A DNA stretch of 64,000 bases from Terrabacter sp. Root181 (GCF_001428505.1 NZ_LMHU01000005.1:248001-312000); one strand, 5' to 3'. Counted from the stretch's first letter, positions 23,705 to 32,114 are shown. Numbers and translations are program-made. Notes: generated from the letters alone by a model not told the origin.

Positions 23705-24280
23705 TCAGCCCGCTCGGCCCGCTCGGCCCGCTCGGGCGGCGTCGAGGTCGGCGCGGGTCAGCACCGAGCGGGTCTCGAGGCCGAGCTCGTGGAGGCGGTT
23801 CGCCCCCGGCTCGCTGCGGTCGACGGTGCAGACGACCACCTCGACGGTGGCGCCCTGCTCCCGGAGCACGACCGTCGCATCGCGGGCGGCGCCGCCCGTC
23901 GTCACGATGTCCTCGACGAGCGTGATGCGCCGACCGTCCACGTCGGCTCCCTCGGCGAGCCGGCGTGTGCCGTACGCCTTGGGCGCCTTGCGGACGAAGA
24001 GCGCCGGGAGGCCGGTCAGGCTGCTCATCATCGTCGCGATCGGCACGCCGCCGAGCTCCAGGCCGCCCAGCAGGTCGCTGTCGGAGGGCACGAGGGGCAC
24101 CATGGCCTCGGCCACCCGGCGCAGCAGCACGGGGTCGGACTCGAAGAGGTACTTGTCGAAGTACTCCGACACGACGGCGCCGGACCGGACGACGAACTCG
24201 CCCTCGAGGCGGCAGACGCGGTCGATGTCACGGGCCAGCCCCACACGGTCCGGGTGCCGGTCCGGCGTCTGCGGGTCCAC
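23705..24280 (-). CDS. pyrE: Orotate phosphoribosyltransferase
   Basis: A 191-residue type I phosphoribosyltransferase that joins orotate to PRPP to form OMP in pyrimidine synthesis. Visible motifs are EGEFVVRSGAVVSEYFDKYL near residues 26-45, LLGGLELGGVPIATMMS near 70-86, LFVRKAPKAYGTRRLAEG near 94-111 with catalytic lysines, and the PRPP loop ITLVEDIVTTGGAARDA near 120-136. The extreme C-terminus is the repetitive ARAGRAGRAG, encoded by 9-bp near-identical units at about 23699-23735. The start GTG at 24280 lies 12 bases after the upstream gene stop. Confidence 0.92.
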   Translation of the reverse strand: MDPQTPDRHPDRVGLARDIDRVCRLEGEFVVRSGAVVSEYFDKYLFESDPVLLRRVAEAMVPLVPSDSDLLGGLELGGVPIATMMSSLTGLPALFVRKAPKAYGTRRLAEGADVDGRRITLVEDIVTTGGAARDATVVLREQGATVEVVVCTVDRSEPGANRLHELGLETRSVLTRADLDAARAGRAGRAG

Positions 24281-24291
24281 GGGGTCGCTCC

Positions 24292-26484
24292 TCAGATGTG
24301 GTGGCGGTCGCGCCGTCGGCGCACCGGGGCGTTGCGCGCCTCGATGGACAGGAAGTGCATGACCGCCGAGACGACGAGGGGCACGGTGAAGATCGCCGCG
24401 ACCGGCGGGATCGCCGCGCCGGAGTCGTTGGTGAGGAAGCCGATGACGGCCATGACGATGACCGACAGCAGGCCGCGTCGCATGAGCGGGGCCTCCTCGA
24501 GCAGGCGGCGCAGCGGCTCGGTGCCGAGGATGCCGGGGCGCAGCACGATCATGACGGCGAGCACCATGAGCACGACGACGATGACGAGCAGCACCGGCAG
24601 GTGCAACGCGAGGGAGATGTTGGCCCCGAGCTTGCGCGACATGACGTCCCAGGCTCCGCCGTCGATGACGGTCTGCAGGAAGCGGCCCGGGTGCGAGCGC
24701 TCGGACTCCGGCCGACGCCAGTCGAGGTAGCAGACGAGCCCGACGACGAGGCCCGCCACGACGAACACGATGGACACGTTGCGCACCGACGTCTTCCACC
24801 CCATCACGCCCATGAGGAGGAAGCCGAGAGCCGGCACGAGCGCGATCGGGCCGCCGAAGTCGGCGCCCCAGGCCGGCAGCACGTCGACGGCCAGCGCCAC
24901 GCCCCCGATGACGACGACCGCGAAGACGGCGAGCCGCGGGGAGTCCCGCCTGACGAGCGCGTGCGCGATGGCGGCGCACAGCAGCAGGACGGCGGCGGCA
25001 TACAACGCGAAGGCGACGTTGCCCATGCCGTAGAAGCGGCCTCCGACGAGCGGCTGGAGGCCGAAGATCGACGAGATCTGCAGGTGCGACCCGGTCAGCA
25101 GGTCGGTGCCGATGACACCGGCCGTGACCGCCGACATCGCCGCCAGCGGCCCCAGGGCGGAGCTGCTCCACGGTCCCTTGAGGCAGCCGAGGGTCAGCGC
25201 GGAGCTGATCGCGAGGACGAGGACGAAGAGCACCGCCACGAGCACGAACGTGTTGGTCGACCAGCGCCACCACGGGACGAGGTTGGCCAGGAAGGTCGCC
25301 GCCGGCATCGCGGCCGACACGAGCCCGACGAGGCGCACCATCCGGAGCACCCGCGCCCGGGTGAAGCGGCGGTTCCACGGGCGGGCACGGCGCATCACGA
25401 GCCACAGCACGACCATCGCCAGGGCCGTGCCGACGAGCCAGATGAGCAGGAAGGGCGCGACGACGTTGTGCATCGCGTCGGCCTTGGTGTCGATGTCGGT
25501 GAGCACCGTCAGCTTGGCCGCGGCCGTCGACTCGCTGTTGTTGGCCGACGGCACGACGCTGAGCGCTCGACCCCCGATGGCGGACTGCGGCTCGACGCCA
25601 CCGCGTTGGAGGATCGTGGCGGTGATGTCGGAGAGCTGGGCGACGCCGACGAGGCGGGTCGAGGCCGACGCGAGCAGCCCGGGTGCGTAGTGCGGCCCGC
25701 TCGCCGTCAGCAGCCGCAGGCGCTCCTGCTGGTCACGGTCGGCGAGGCCGGCCACGACGAGGTCGGCGCCGTTGGGCATGGCGTCCATGACGAGCTCGAT
25801 CCGGCGCTCGATGCCGTTGATCTTCTCGAGGTGCCGCGTCGGGTTGGGGTCGGTCGAGTCGATGCCGCCGACGTCGACGATGCTGACCGGGCACTGCGCC
25901 AGGTCGGACACGAGGGTCGTCGCCTGGAAGGGGGAGTACTTCGCGACCTTGCCGTCGGACGTCGCGGCCGCGAGGCCGGCGCCCGGGCCGACGGCCTGGA
26001 TGCACGTCTTGTCGGCCGCGAAGCTGTCGCCGAGCAGCCCGAGCTGCGCCCGGAACTCCGCCTCGCGTGACGCAGCCGCCAGGGCGTCGAAGCCGATGAC
26101 GCGGTAGCCCGTGGTGGCGTCACCCGCGACCGGCGGCAGCGGGGTGCACTGGGGCCGGGACTCGGTGGTGTCCGGGCCGGCCGCCTCACCGGCCGAGACC
26201 GTGGCCCAGCCGTCGGTCGGGCACGTCGTCAGCCGCAGGCTCTTGACCGACACCGAGCCGGCCGAGCCGTCGCGGAGCAGGCCCCAGAGGATGGGGGTGT
26301 CCTCGGCCGAGACGTCGTCCCACGAGAGGCCACCGAGACCCACGACGACGAGCGACTCGCCGGGCTCCGGCGCGGTGGTGGGCGGGACGGGGACGGTGGT
26401 GCGCTTGACGTAGGCGAGCGTGAGCGCAGCCACCATCACCAGGAGCAGGACGACGAGCGTCTTGACGGGGTGGCGGCGGATCAC
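24292..26484 (-). CDS. Large membrane protein with extracytoplasmic alkaline-phosphatase-like domain
   Basis: A 730-residue protein. A first membrane segment (about residues 8-26) precedes a long extracytoplasmic region (about 30-350) with GESLVVVGLGGLSWDDVSAE and RLVGVAQLSDITATILQRGG, reminiscent of the alkaline phosphatase superfamily. From about residue 351 to 715 there are roughly ten hydrophobic segments, including GRFYGMGNVAFALYAAAVLL. Proteins of this build occur widely in actinobacteria with no proven role; a part in cell-wall glycopolymer handling is possible. It is 11 bases upstream of pyrE in the same direction. The divergent DUF4446 gene begins 98 bp away. Confidence 0.75.
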   Translation of the reverse strand: MIRRHPVKTLVVLLLVMVAALTLAYVKRTTVPVPPTTAPEPGESLVVVGLGGLSWDDVSAEDTPILWGLLRDGSAGSVSVKSLRLTTCPTDGWATVSAGEAAGPDTTESRPQCTPLPPVAGDATTGYRVIGFDALAAASREAEFRAQLGLLGDSFAADKTCIQAVGPGAGLAAATSDGKVAKYSPFQATTLVSDLAQCPVSIVDVGGIDSTDPNPTRHLEKINGIERRIELVMDAMPNGADLVVAGLADRDQQERLRLLTASGPHYAPGLLASASTRLVGVAQLSDITATILQRGGVEPQSAIGGRALSVVPSANNSESTAAAKLTVLTDIDTKADAMHNVVAPFLLIWLVGTALAMVVLWLVMRRARPWNRRFTRARVLRMVRLVGLVSAAMPAATFLANLVPWWRWSTNTFVLVAVLFVLVLAISSALTLGCLKGPWSSSALGPLAAMSAVTAGVIGTDLLTGSHLQISSIFGLQPLVGGRFYGMGNVAFALYAAAVLLLCAAIAHALVRRDSPRLAVFAVVVIGGVALAVDVLPAWGADFGGPIALVPALGFLLMGVMGWKTSVRNVSIVFVVAGLVVGLVCYLDWRRPESERSHPGRFLQTVIDGGAWDVMSRKLGANISLALHLPVLLVIVVVLMVLAVMIVLRPGILGTEPLRRLLEEAPLMRRGLLSVIVMAVIGFLTNDSGAAIPPVAAIFTVPLVVSAVMHFLSIEARNAPVRRRRDRHHI

Positions 26485-26567
26485 GGGGGACAGACTACAA
26501 ACCGCGGCTGTCCGTGTAGGGCGAGGTCACGGGCTGGAATCGAAGGGCCCCCCGCGACGGGCGCGGC

Positions 26568-26581
26568 TACCCTTGCCGATC
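26568..26581 (+). promoter_or_regulatory. Leaderless -10 box of the DUF4446 gene
   Basis: TACCCT at 26568-26573 ends 8 nt before the GTG at 26582; no ribosome-binding site is present. Confidence 0.4.
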
Positions 26582-27121
26582 GTGGACGCCTCGACGCTGA
26601 CGACCCTGGCCATCGCCGCCGTCGTCGTCGCGCTGCTCGCCCTCGCCCTGGCCGTCGGGGCCCAGCTCCGCCTTGCCGGGGTCCGCCGCGACTTCGCCGC
26701 CCTCGGCGACGACGGCCAGACCGACATCGCGCGCGTCGCGGCCACGCAGAACCATCGCATCGACCGGCTGACGGCCGAGCTGACCCGACTGCGTGACCAC
26801 GTGGCGAGCGCCGAGGACGACGTGCGCCAGAGCCTGCGCAACGTCGCGGTGGTGCGCTACGACGCCTTCGGCGACATGGGTGGGCGGCTGTCGTTCTCCG
26901 CCGCGATCGTCGACGACCTCGGTGACGGCATCGTCATCAGCTCGATCCACGCCCGCGGGGAGTCCCGCACGTATGCCAAGGGCATCGTCGGCGGGAAGTC
27001 GAGCATCACCCTGACCCCCGAGGAGCAGCAGGCGCTGGCCTCGGCCACCGAGGACGAGCCGGGCAGGGGCCGACCCCGGCGTCCCGCCGGCCAGTCCGAC
27101 CGGACGAAGGACGCGTCGTGA
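26582..27121 (+). CDS. DUF4446 family protein
   Basis: A 179-residue protein with one N-terminal membrane segment (about residues 6-26), a coiled-coil-like region (about 35-85) and a compact domain around RNVAVVRYDAFGDMGGRLSF near 82-101 and GIVISSIHARGESRTYAKGI near 116-135, ending in SSITLTPEEQQAL. These are the marks of DUF4446, a conserved protein usually found next to pheA in actinobacteria. The stop overlaps the pheA GTG, so the two are coupled. The function is unknown. Confidence 0.87.
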   Translation: MDASTLTTLAIAAVVVALLALALAVGAQLRLAGVRRDFAALGDDGQTDIARVAATQNHRIDRLTAELTRLRDHVASAEDDVRQSLRNVAVVRYDAFGDMGGRLSFSAAIVDDLGDGIVISSIHARGESRTYAKGIVGGKSSITLTPEEQQALASATEDEPGRGRPRRPAGQSDRTKDAS

Positions 27122-28065
27122 CGCCGCCCCGCACCCCAGACGAGCTGCACCGCTTCGGCTACCTCGGTCCGCGGGGCACCTTCACCCAGATGGCGCTCGA
27201 CGCCTGGGACGCCGCCGAGGGTCGCGACCACCTGCCGTTCGGCTCGGTCGACGCGGCGCTCTCGGCGCTGCGGGCCGGTGACATCGACGCCGCGATGGTG
27301 CCGATCGAGAACTCCGTCGAGGGTGGCGTCTCCGCGACGCTCGACTCGCTCGCGACGGGCGAGCCGCTCGTCGTCATCGGCGAGGTGCTCGTCCCCATCA
27401 CCTTCGTCCTGTGCGCCCGACCGGGTACGCCGCTCGCCGGGGTCCGCACCGTGGGCACCCACTCGCACGCGTGGGCCCAGGTGCGGGGCTGGATGGGTCA
27501 GCACCTGCCCGAGGCCGAGTACGTGCCGACCCTGTCGACGGCCGCGAGCGCCGCCGCGCTCGGGCAGCCGGGCGACGTCATGTTCGACGCCGGGGTCTGC
27601 GCCCCGGTCGCGGCACGCAACGAGGGGCTCGAGATCCTCGCGGAGGACATCGGCGACAACGCGTCGGCCGTCACGCGCTTCGTCCTCGTCGCGCGACCCG
27701 GCACACTGCCCGAGCCGACCGGCGCCGACAAGACGACGGTCGTGCTCTTCCAGCGCGACGACCACGCCGGTGGCCTGCTCGAGCTGCTCGAGCAGTTCGC
27801 GGTCCGCGGCGTCAACATGACCCGTCTCGAGTCGCGACCCACGGGCGAGGCCATGGGCTCCTACTGCTTCTCGATCGACTTCGAGGGCCACGTCCTCGAC
27901 GCGCGCGTCGGCGAGACCCTGATGGGCCTGCGTCGGGTCTGCGCCGAGGTGCGCTTCCTCGGGTCCTACCCGCGCGCCGACGGCGGTCGCCCCGACGCAC
28001 GGCCGGGCACGTCCGACGACGACTTCGACCGCGCCAGAACCTGGCTCGACGACCTGCGCGCCTGA
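27118..28065 (+). CDS. pheA: Prephenate dehydratase
   Basis: A 315-residue enzyme that converts prephenate to phenylpyruvate in phenylalanine synthesis. The catalytic domain (about 10-190) has FGYLGPRGTFTQMALDAW, the AMVPIENSVEGGVSATLDSL segment, and GDNASAVTRFVLVAR with the conserved Thr-Arg-Phe. A C-terminal ACT domain (about 205-285) has the phenylalanine-binding LLELLEQFAVRGVNMTRLES, which predicts feedback inhibition. The start GTG at 27118 overlaps the DUF4446 stop (GTGA). There is no chorismate mutase part. In many relatives serS follows pheA directly; here serS is 32 kb away. Confidence 0.95.
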   Translation: MTPPRTPDELHRFGYLGPRGTFTQMALDAWDAAEGRDHLPFGSVDAALSALRAGDIDAAMVPIENSVEGGVSATLDSLATGEPLVVIGEVLVPITFVLCARPGTPLAGVRTVGTHSHAWAQVRGWMGQHLPEAEYVPTLSTAASAAALGQPGDVMFDAGVCAPVAARNEGLEILAEDIGDNASAVTRFVLVARPGTLPEPTGADKTTVVLFQRDDHAGGLLELLEQFAVRGVNMTRLESRPTGEAMGSYCFSIDFEGHVLDARVGETLMGLRRVCAEVRFLGSYPRADGGRPDARPGTSDDDFDRARTWLDDLRA

Positions 28066-28099
28066 GCCGAGGCCGGCCGGCGAGCGTCGTCGACCGGCG

Positions 28100-28879
28100 T
28101 CAGCCGATCGTCGCGCCCATCTTGAGCAGGAAGAGGGTCTCGTCGCCGACGACACCGTCGTCCCCGACCCGGTTGGCCTGCTGGAAGCGCCGGACGACCT
28201 TCTTCGTCTCGGAGCCGAAGTCACCGTCGACCGTGAGGGTGCCGCCTGCGGCCCGCAGCGCGCGCTGGAGGGTCACGACGTCGGCGCCCGTCGAGCCCAC
28301 CTCGAGCGTGCCGTCGCCGAGCGACCGTGAGATGAGCAGCACCCACATGCCGGCGTCGATGCGCCCCGGCTTGGGCGCCGGCCCCTCGAGGCTCGCCTCG
28401 ACCTTCTTCACCGCCGCACGCGTCTGGGCGCCGTAGACGCCGTCGACGACGACCGGGCCGTAGTCGGCGTCGTTGAGGAAGCACTGGAGCGCCCGCACCG
28501 CCGGACCCTTCGCGCCGCGCTCGAGGACGGGGTATGCCGGCAGCGTCCGTTCGCACGCGCCCACGACGCTTCCCAGGTCGGTCGGCGTCGGGGCAGCCGT
28601 CGTCGGCGCGGCGCTCGTCGTCGCCGACGCGCTCGGGGTGGGCTTCGTCGGCGTCAGCGGGTCAGCGGTCACGGTCGGGATCGGGGCCGGGTCGCTGGGG
28701 ACCGGGTCGACCGCGCCCGTCGCCGTGGCGGTCACCGAGGGGGACTCGGCGGCCGACGTCGTCTGCGGCGTCGTGCCGCTGCAGGCCGTCAACGTGAGGC
28801 CGAGCACGACCAGCGCTGCAGCAGAGGCGAACCCGCCCCGTCGACCGTCACCGTTCCGAACGCCTGCCATGCCGTGCAC
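28100..28879 (-). CDS. Peptidoglycan-binding lipoprotein
   Basis: A 259-residue predicted lipoprotein. The N-terminal signal ends in the lipobox LGLTLTACSG with Cys at about residue 33. A Thr/Pro/Ala-rich linker (about 38-100) leads to two PG_binding_1 repeats: GPAVRALQCFLNDADYGPVV near 124-143 with VDGVYGAQTRAAVKK, and DVVTLQRALRAAGGTLTVDG near 198-217 with DFGSETKKVVRRFQQAN. It probably sits on the outer face of the membrane and contacts the wall. The start may be GTG 28879 or ATG 28870, a GGGGAG site lying 4 or 13 nt upstream. It is divergent from the S8 protease operon. Confidence 0.85.
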   Translation of the reverse strand: MHGMAGVRNGDGRRGGFASAAALVVLGLTLTACSGTTPQTTSAAESPSVTATATGAVDPVPSDPAPIPTVTADPLTPTKPTPSASATTSAAPTTAAPTPTDLGSVVGACERTLPAYPVLERGAKGPAVRALQCFLNDADYGPVVVDGVYGAQTRAAVKKVEASLEGPAPKPGRIDAGMWVLLISRSLGDGTLEVGSTGADVVTLQRALRAAGGTLTVDGDFGSETKKVVRRFQQANRVGDDGVVGDETLFLLKMGATIG

Positions 28880-29306
28880 CTGACTCCCCTGAGCTCACGT
28901 CGCGGTCCCTGACGTCCGCGCCGTCCGAGAAGTATGCGCCGACGGGAGCGAGCGCGCGAGCGCGACGCGCGGCGACGGCATACGCGGTCGGTGTCCGGTA
29001 CGGCACCTTTCGTCCCATGGGCAGGGAGAAGGGGCGCCGGTGCTGCGAGGCCCGGCGCCCCATGGACGGGACCGCCCCCTGGAAGTCCCGAACCCCTGTG
29101 CAGGTCACCGGGCCTGCTGCCCCTCCGCAGCGCCCCGTAGCAGCCCGGTGACCGTTCCCCCTGACCTCCCAGAGTCGACTCGTCCGGGCTTGATACGTCT
29201 CGGGAGGAAAAAGTTCGGGAGGCCCGATGTATCAGGAAAACGAGTACGGACACTCAGTCGGGTGTAAGGGTCTTTCCAACACCATCCGCCCCTCAGGAGG
29301 TTGTCG
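28880..29306. promoter_or_regulatory. 427-bp divergent regulatory region with two strong hairpins and an inverted repeat
   Basis: No gene is convincing here. The region holds a hairpin with GGGGCGCCGG (29031-29040) and CCGGCGCCCC (29052-29061), a second with GGTCACCGGG (29103-29112) and CCCGGTGACC (29144-29153) extended inside by CTGCT and AGCAG, and a third imperfect repeat with TGATAC (29191-29196), CGGG (29201-29204), CCCG (29223-29226) and GTATCA (29229-29234). TCGGGAGG occurs twice, at 29200 and 29215. A short frame from ATG 29227 (MYQENEYGHSVG) could encode a leader peptide but overlaps the protease start. The region should carry promoters for both flanking genes. Confidence 0.5.
29294..29300 (+). 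promoter_or_regulatory. Ribosome-binding site deciding the S8 protease start
   Basis: CAGGAGG lies 6 nt before ATG 29307 and only touches the in-frame TTG at 29301, so the ATG is the preferred start. Confidence 0.7.
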
Positions 29307-30923
29307 ATGTCAGAGTCGGGTCCCGACGCCCAACAGGGAGCGAACGGCGAGCACGCCACCGGCGGCTCCCGCCGCCCCGAACGCCCGCCCGTCCGCGCCC
29401 TCGACCCGGCCACGGCGATGCGCCTGACCGACGGTCGCCCGCCGCTTCCCGCGCTCTACCTCTCCGACCGCCTGCTCGTGCGCAGCGCGACGGGCGGGGG
29501 CCGGCCCCGTGGTCTCGACGACCTGCGGACGGCGCTCGGCAAGCTCGATCTCGACTTCCGGGTGACGCCGCGTCCCGACGGGGGCCCGCGCGACCTCGAC
29601 CAGCCCACCTGGGGCACGAGCATCACGCTCCAGCCGACCCGCTCGATCGACCCCGTCGACGCGTGGAGCGTGCTCCAGCACCTGCGCGAGGCCGGTGAGC
29701 CGATCGCCGAGCAGCTGAGCCTCGAGCACGTCCTGCGCCCGGCCGACGGCTATTGGGGCGGCGTGGGCGGCTACTGGGGCGGCGTCGGTGGCTACTGGGG
29801 TGGCGTGGGCGGCTACTGGGGTGGCGTCGGCGGGTACTGGGGTGGCGTGGGCGGCTACTGGGGTGGCGTCGGCGGGTACTGGGGTGGCGTCGGGGGGTCC
29901 GCGCTGCAGGAGTACTCCGTGCCCGGACGCGGCGGCCGTATGCCGGTGGCCCTGGCCCTGCCCGACCCGCGGCTGCGCGCCCGGCCCGTCGACCGCAACC
30001 CCGTCGTCGTCGTGCCCGACACGGCGATCGCGGCGCACCCGTGGTTCACGGACGGCGAGGGCCTCGTGCGGCTGGAGCTGAAGGACGGCCGGCTCGTGCC
30101 CGTCAAGACCCCCAAGCCCGTCGACCCGCCGATCTCGGTGCCGGCGCCGACCGAGCCGGTCGGCCTGCTCCAGGGTCACGCGACGTTCATCGCCGGGCTC
30201 GTCCGCCAGGGCTGCCCGGAGGCCACGATCCTCTCGATCCCCGTCATGGGCGACGACGGCGTCGTCGACGAGAGCGTCATGCTCGACGTCCTCCAGGCCC
30301 TGCTCGACCGGCACGTCCACGGGCAGGAGCACGACGACACGTCCGAGGTCGTCGACGTCCTGTCCCTCTCGCTCGGCTACTACGCGGAGGACCGCACCTA
30401 CACCTCGGGGCCCGTCGCGGACCTGCTCGACCGGTTCGCCGAGCGCGGCGTCGTCGTCGTGGCCGGTGTCGGCAACGACGGCACTGACTCGCCCTTCGTT
30501 CCCGCTGCCCTCGCGGCCGCGCTGCCGCAGCGGGTCACCGCGAAGTCGGTGCCACCGCTCGCGAGTGTCGGCGCGAGCAACCCCGACGGGGTCACCGTCG
30601 CCCTCTTCTCCAACAACCTCACCGTCGTCAGCGCCGTGCGGTCGGGCGTCTCGGTCGTCAGCACCCTGCCGCTCACCAACGGCATGGGGCAGCCGTCGTC
30701 CGAGGTCTCGACCGACGGCACGGTGCGCTGCACGGTCGACCCCGACGACTACACCGGAGGCTTCGGCGTCTGGAGCGGCACGTCGTTCTCCACCCCGGTC
30801 TTCGCGGCAGAGCTCGCGGCGGCCCTCATCGGCGAGGGCGGCCTGACCGACGTCGCGCCGTCCGCCATGCGCAAGCGCGCCATCCGCGCGCTGCGCACCT
30901 GCATCGGAAGGGCGCGACCATGA
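29307..30923 (+). CDS. Cytoplasmic S8 (subtilisin-like) serine peptidase with GYWGGVG repeats
   Basis: A 538-residue subtilase with no signal peptide or membrane span, so it should act inside the cell. After a variable N-terminal region come seven tandem GYWGGVG heptads (residues 148-196). The catalytic triad is readable as Asp238 in VVVVPDTAIAAHPWF, His291 in GHATFIAGLVRQG and Ser493 in WSGTSFSTPVFAAELAAAL. The usual GHGT is GHAT here. An EVVDVLSLSLGYY segment and GVGNDG near residue 390 also fit the fold. The stop overlaps the ATG of an ECF sigma gene. It heads a four-gene run with a sigma factor, a small protein and a TPR-like/CHAT protease, suggesting an intracellular regulated proteolysis system rather than a secreted enzyme. 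Confidence 0.87.
   Translation: MSESGPDAQQGANGEHATGGSRRPERPPVRALDPATAMRLTDGRPPLPALYLSDRLLVRSATGGGRPRGLDDLRTALGKLDLDFRVTPRPDGGPRDLDQPTWGTSITLQPTRSIDPVDAWSVLQHLREAGEPIAEQLSLEHVLRPADGYWGGVGGYWGGVGGYWGGVGGYWGGVGGYWGGVGGYWGGVGGYWGGVGGSALQEYSVPGRGGRMPVALALPDPRLRARPVDRNPVVVVPDTAIAAHPWFTDGEGLVRLELKDGRLVPVKTPKPVDPPISVPAPTEPVGLLQGHATFIAGLVRQGCPEATILSIPVMGDDGVVDESVMLDVLQALLDRHVHGQEHDDTSEVVDVLSLSLGYYAEDRTYTSGPVADLLDRFAERGVVVVAGVGNDGTDSPFVPAALAAALPQRVTAKSVPPLASVGASNPDGVTVALFSNNLTVVSAVRSGVSVVSTLPLTNGMGQPSSEVSTDGTVRCTVDPDDYTGGFGVWSGTSFSTPVFAAELAAALIGEGGLTDVAPSAMRKRAIRALRTCIGRARP
29748..29894 (+). repeat. Seven tandem 21-bp repeats encoding GYWGGVG
   Basis: Seven in-frame 21-bp units, GGCTACTGGGGTGGCGTGGG or close variants, differ only at synonymous third positions and mostly alternate GTG and GTC at the valine. 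Near identity at DNA level means copy number could change by slippage or recombination. The Trp/Tyr/Gly composition suggests an aggregating or stacking element. Confidence 0.95.
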
Positions 30924-31501
30924 CCCCGACCCCCACCGCTCCCGACGGCCTCGGGACGCTCGCGGGCAAGGCGTTCGCGGCCTACCGCGCGGGCGAGCGC
31001 GAGCGGCTCTCCGAGCTCGTCGACCTCGTGACCCCGGTGCTCTGGAACGCCGCGCGCTCCCAGGGTGGTGCACCGGCGACGTGCGAGGACGCCATCCAGA
31101 CGGCGTTCCTCCAGCTCGTCGACCGGGCCGACTCGATCAACGAGCCGGCGGCGGTGCTCGGCTGGCTCGTCGTCGTCGTCAAGCGCGAGGTCTGGCGCCT
31201 GGCCCGCGGGGCCCGGCGCGAGTTCGGGGTCGAGGAGGTGCCGGAGGCCCCGGCACAGCAGCTCGACCCCGAGGCGCAGTCGATCCTCTCCGAGCGTCAG
31301 CGCGTGCTGTGGAAGCACGTCTCGACCCTGTCCCCGCGGTGCCAGGAGCTGCTCCGGGTCATCGCGTTCGCCGACCGCCCCGACTACGCCGCCATCGCGG
31401 AGTCCCTGGGGATGCCCGTCGGCAGCATCGGCCCGACCCGCGGCCGCTGCCTCCAGAAGCTGAGGACCACCCTCGGCACCGACCCCGGATGGGCGGTCTG
31501 A
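30920..31501 (+). CDS. ECF-type RNA polymerase sigma factor
   Basis: A 193-residue sigma-70 family protein with regions 2 and 4 only. Region 2 covers about residues 35-95 (CEDAIQTAFLQLVDRADSIN, then GWLVVVVKREVWRLAR) and region 4 about 125-180 (RCQELLRVIAFADRPDYAAI, then GMPVGSIGPTRGRCLQKLR), the latter a clear helix-turn-helix. It starts with ATG overlapping the protease stop and ends one base before the next gene. There is no transmembrane anti-sigma gene; the following 167-residue protein may take that role. It may transcribe its own operon, but I could not identify a promoter pair. Confidence 0.88.
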   Translation: MTPTPTAPDGLGTLAGKAFAAYRAGERERLSELVDLVTPVLWNAARSQGGAPATCEDAIQTAFLQLVDRADSINEPAAVLGWLVVVVKREVWRLARGARREFGVEEVPEAPAQQLDPEAQSILSERQRVLWKHVSTLSPRCQELLRVIAFADRPDYAAIAESLGMPVGSIGPTRGRCLQKLRTTLGTDPGWAV

Positions 31502-31502
31502 C

Positions 31503-32006
31503 ATGACATCTCACACTGACGCCATCGATGCCCGCGACATCGCCAACCTCAGCCACGTGCGCGACCTCTTCGGCCACGCCGACCCGGTGCCGAGCGACCT
31601 CGCCGAGCGGGTCAAGTTCGCGATCACCGTGCACGCGCTGCACGCCGAGGTCGCCGAGCTCATGGACTCGGCCCTGCTGACGACGCGCGGCGCGGAGGCC
31701 AAGGTCGAGCCGACGCCCACCGACTCGGTGACGTTCACGGCCGCCTCGGTGAGCCTCATGGTCTCGGCCGGGCCCGCGGACTCCGACGACGACGACGCGG
31801 ACGACCGTGTGCGCGTCGACGGCTGGGTCACGGCGCCCGGCGCACAGATCGAGGCGGTGACGACCGAGGGCAGCTCGACGGTCATTTCGGATGCGAACGG
31901 GCGCTTTGTTCTGGATGATCTACCCCATGGGCCGGTGCACTTCGTCGTCACCGACCCGGGCAACGAGGACATGCGACCGGTCATCACCCCCACGATCCAG
32001 ATCTGA
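31503..32006 (+). CDS. Small protein with carboxypeptidase-regulatory-like domain, candidate sigma partner
   Basis: A 167-residue soluble protein. The first half has helices, DIANLSHVRDLFGHADPVPS and LAERVKFAITVHALHAEVAE, then a Thr/Ser-rich and acidic linker with SDDDDADDR near residue 97-105. The C-terminal 65 residues read VRVDGWVTAPGAQIEAVTTE and DANGRFVLDDLPHGPVHFVV, the beta-sandwich pattern of carboxypeptidase regulatory-like domains. It is sandwiched between the sigma factor (one base away) and the TPR-like/CHAT gene. I suggest it binds the sigma factor or is a protease substrate; neither can be seen directly. Codons near 31884-31930 are unusually AT-rich. Confidence 0.72.
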   Translation: MTSHTDAIDARDIANLSHVRDLFGHADPVPSDLAERVKFAITVHALHAEVAELMDSALLTTRGAEAKVEPTPTDSVTFTAASVSLMVSAGPADSDDDDADDRVRVDGWVTAPGAQIEAVTTEGSSTVISDANGRFVLDDLPHGPVHFVVTDPGNEDMRPVITPTIQI

Positions 32007-32114
32007 CGATCCCGACCTGACGTGGTGACCGGCCCCTGAGCGAGAGGCCGGGCGGGAGCCATCGATCTGCTCGAGAGTGCACGCACCCTGCGCGAGCAGG
32101 GTGCCGCGGACAAC

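Noticed and set aside
29227-29427. 66-codon frame MYQENEYGHSVG before the S8 protease
   Set aside because: It has GGGAGG 4 nt upstream, but most of it overlaps the protease in another frame with poor composition. A short leader peptide remains possible but is not supported.
29748-29894. CRISPR or other non-coding repeat array
   Set aside because: The units are contiguous 21-bp codon-phase repeats with no spacers, inside a gene.
29310-31073. 587-codon minus-strand frame opposite the S8 protease
   Set aside because: It is an antisense shadow with Arg/Ala/Asp-rich composition and repeats mirroring the GYWGGVG array; no domain is visible.
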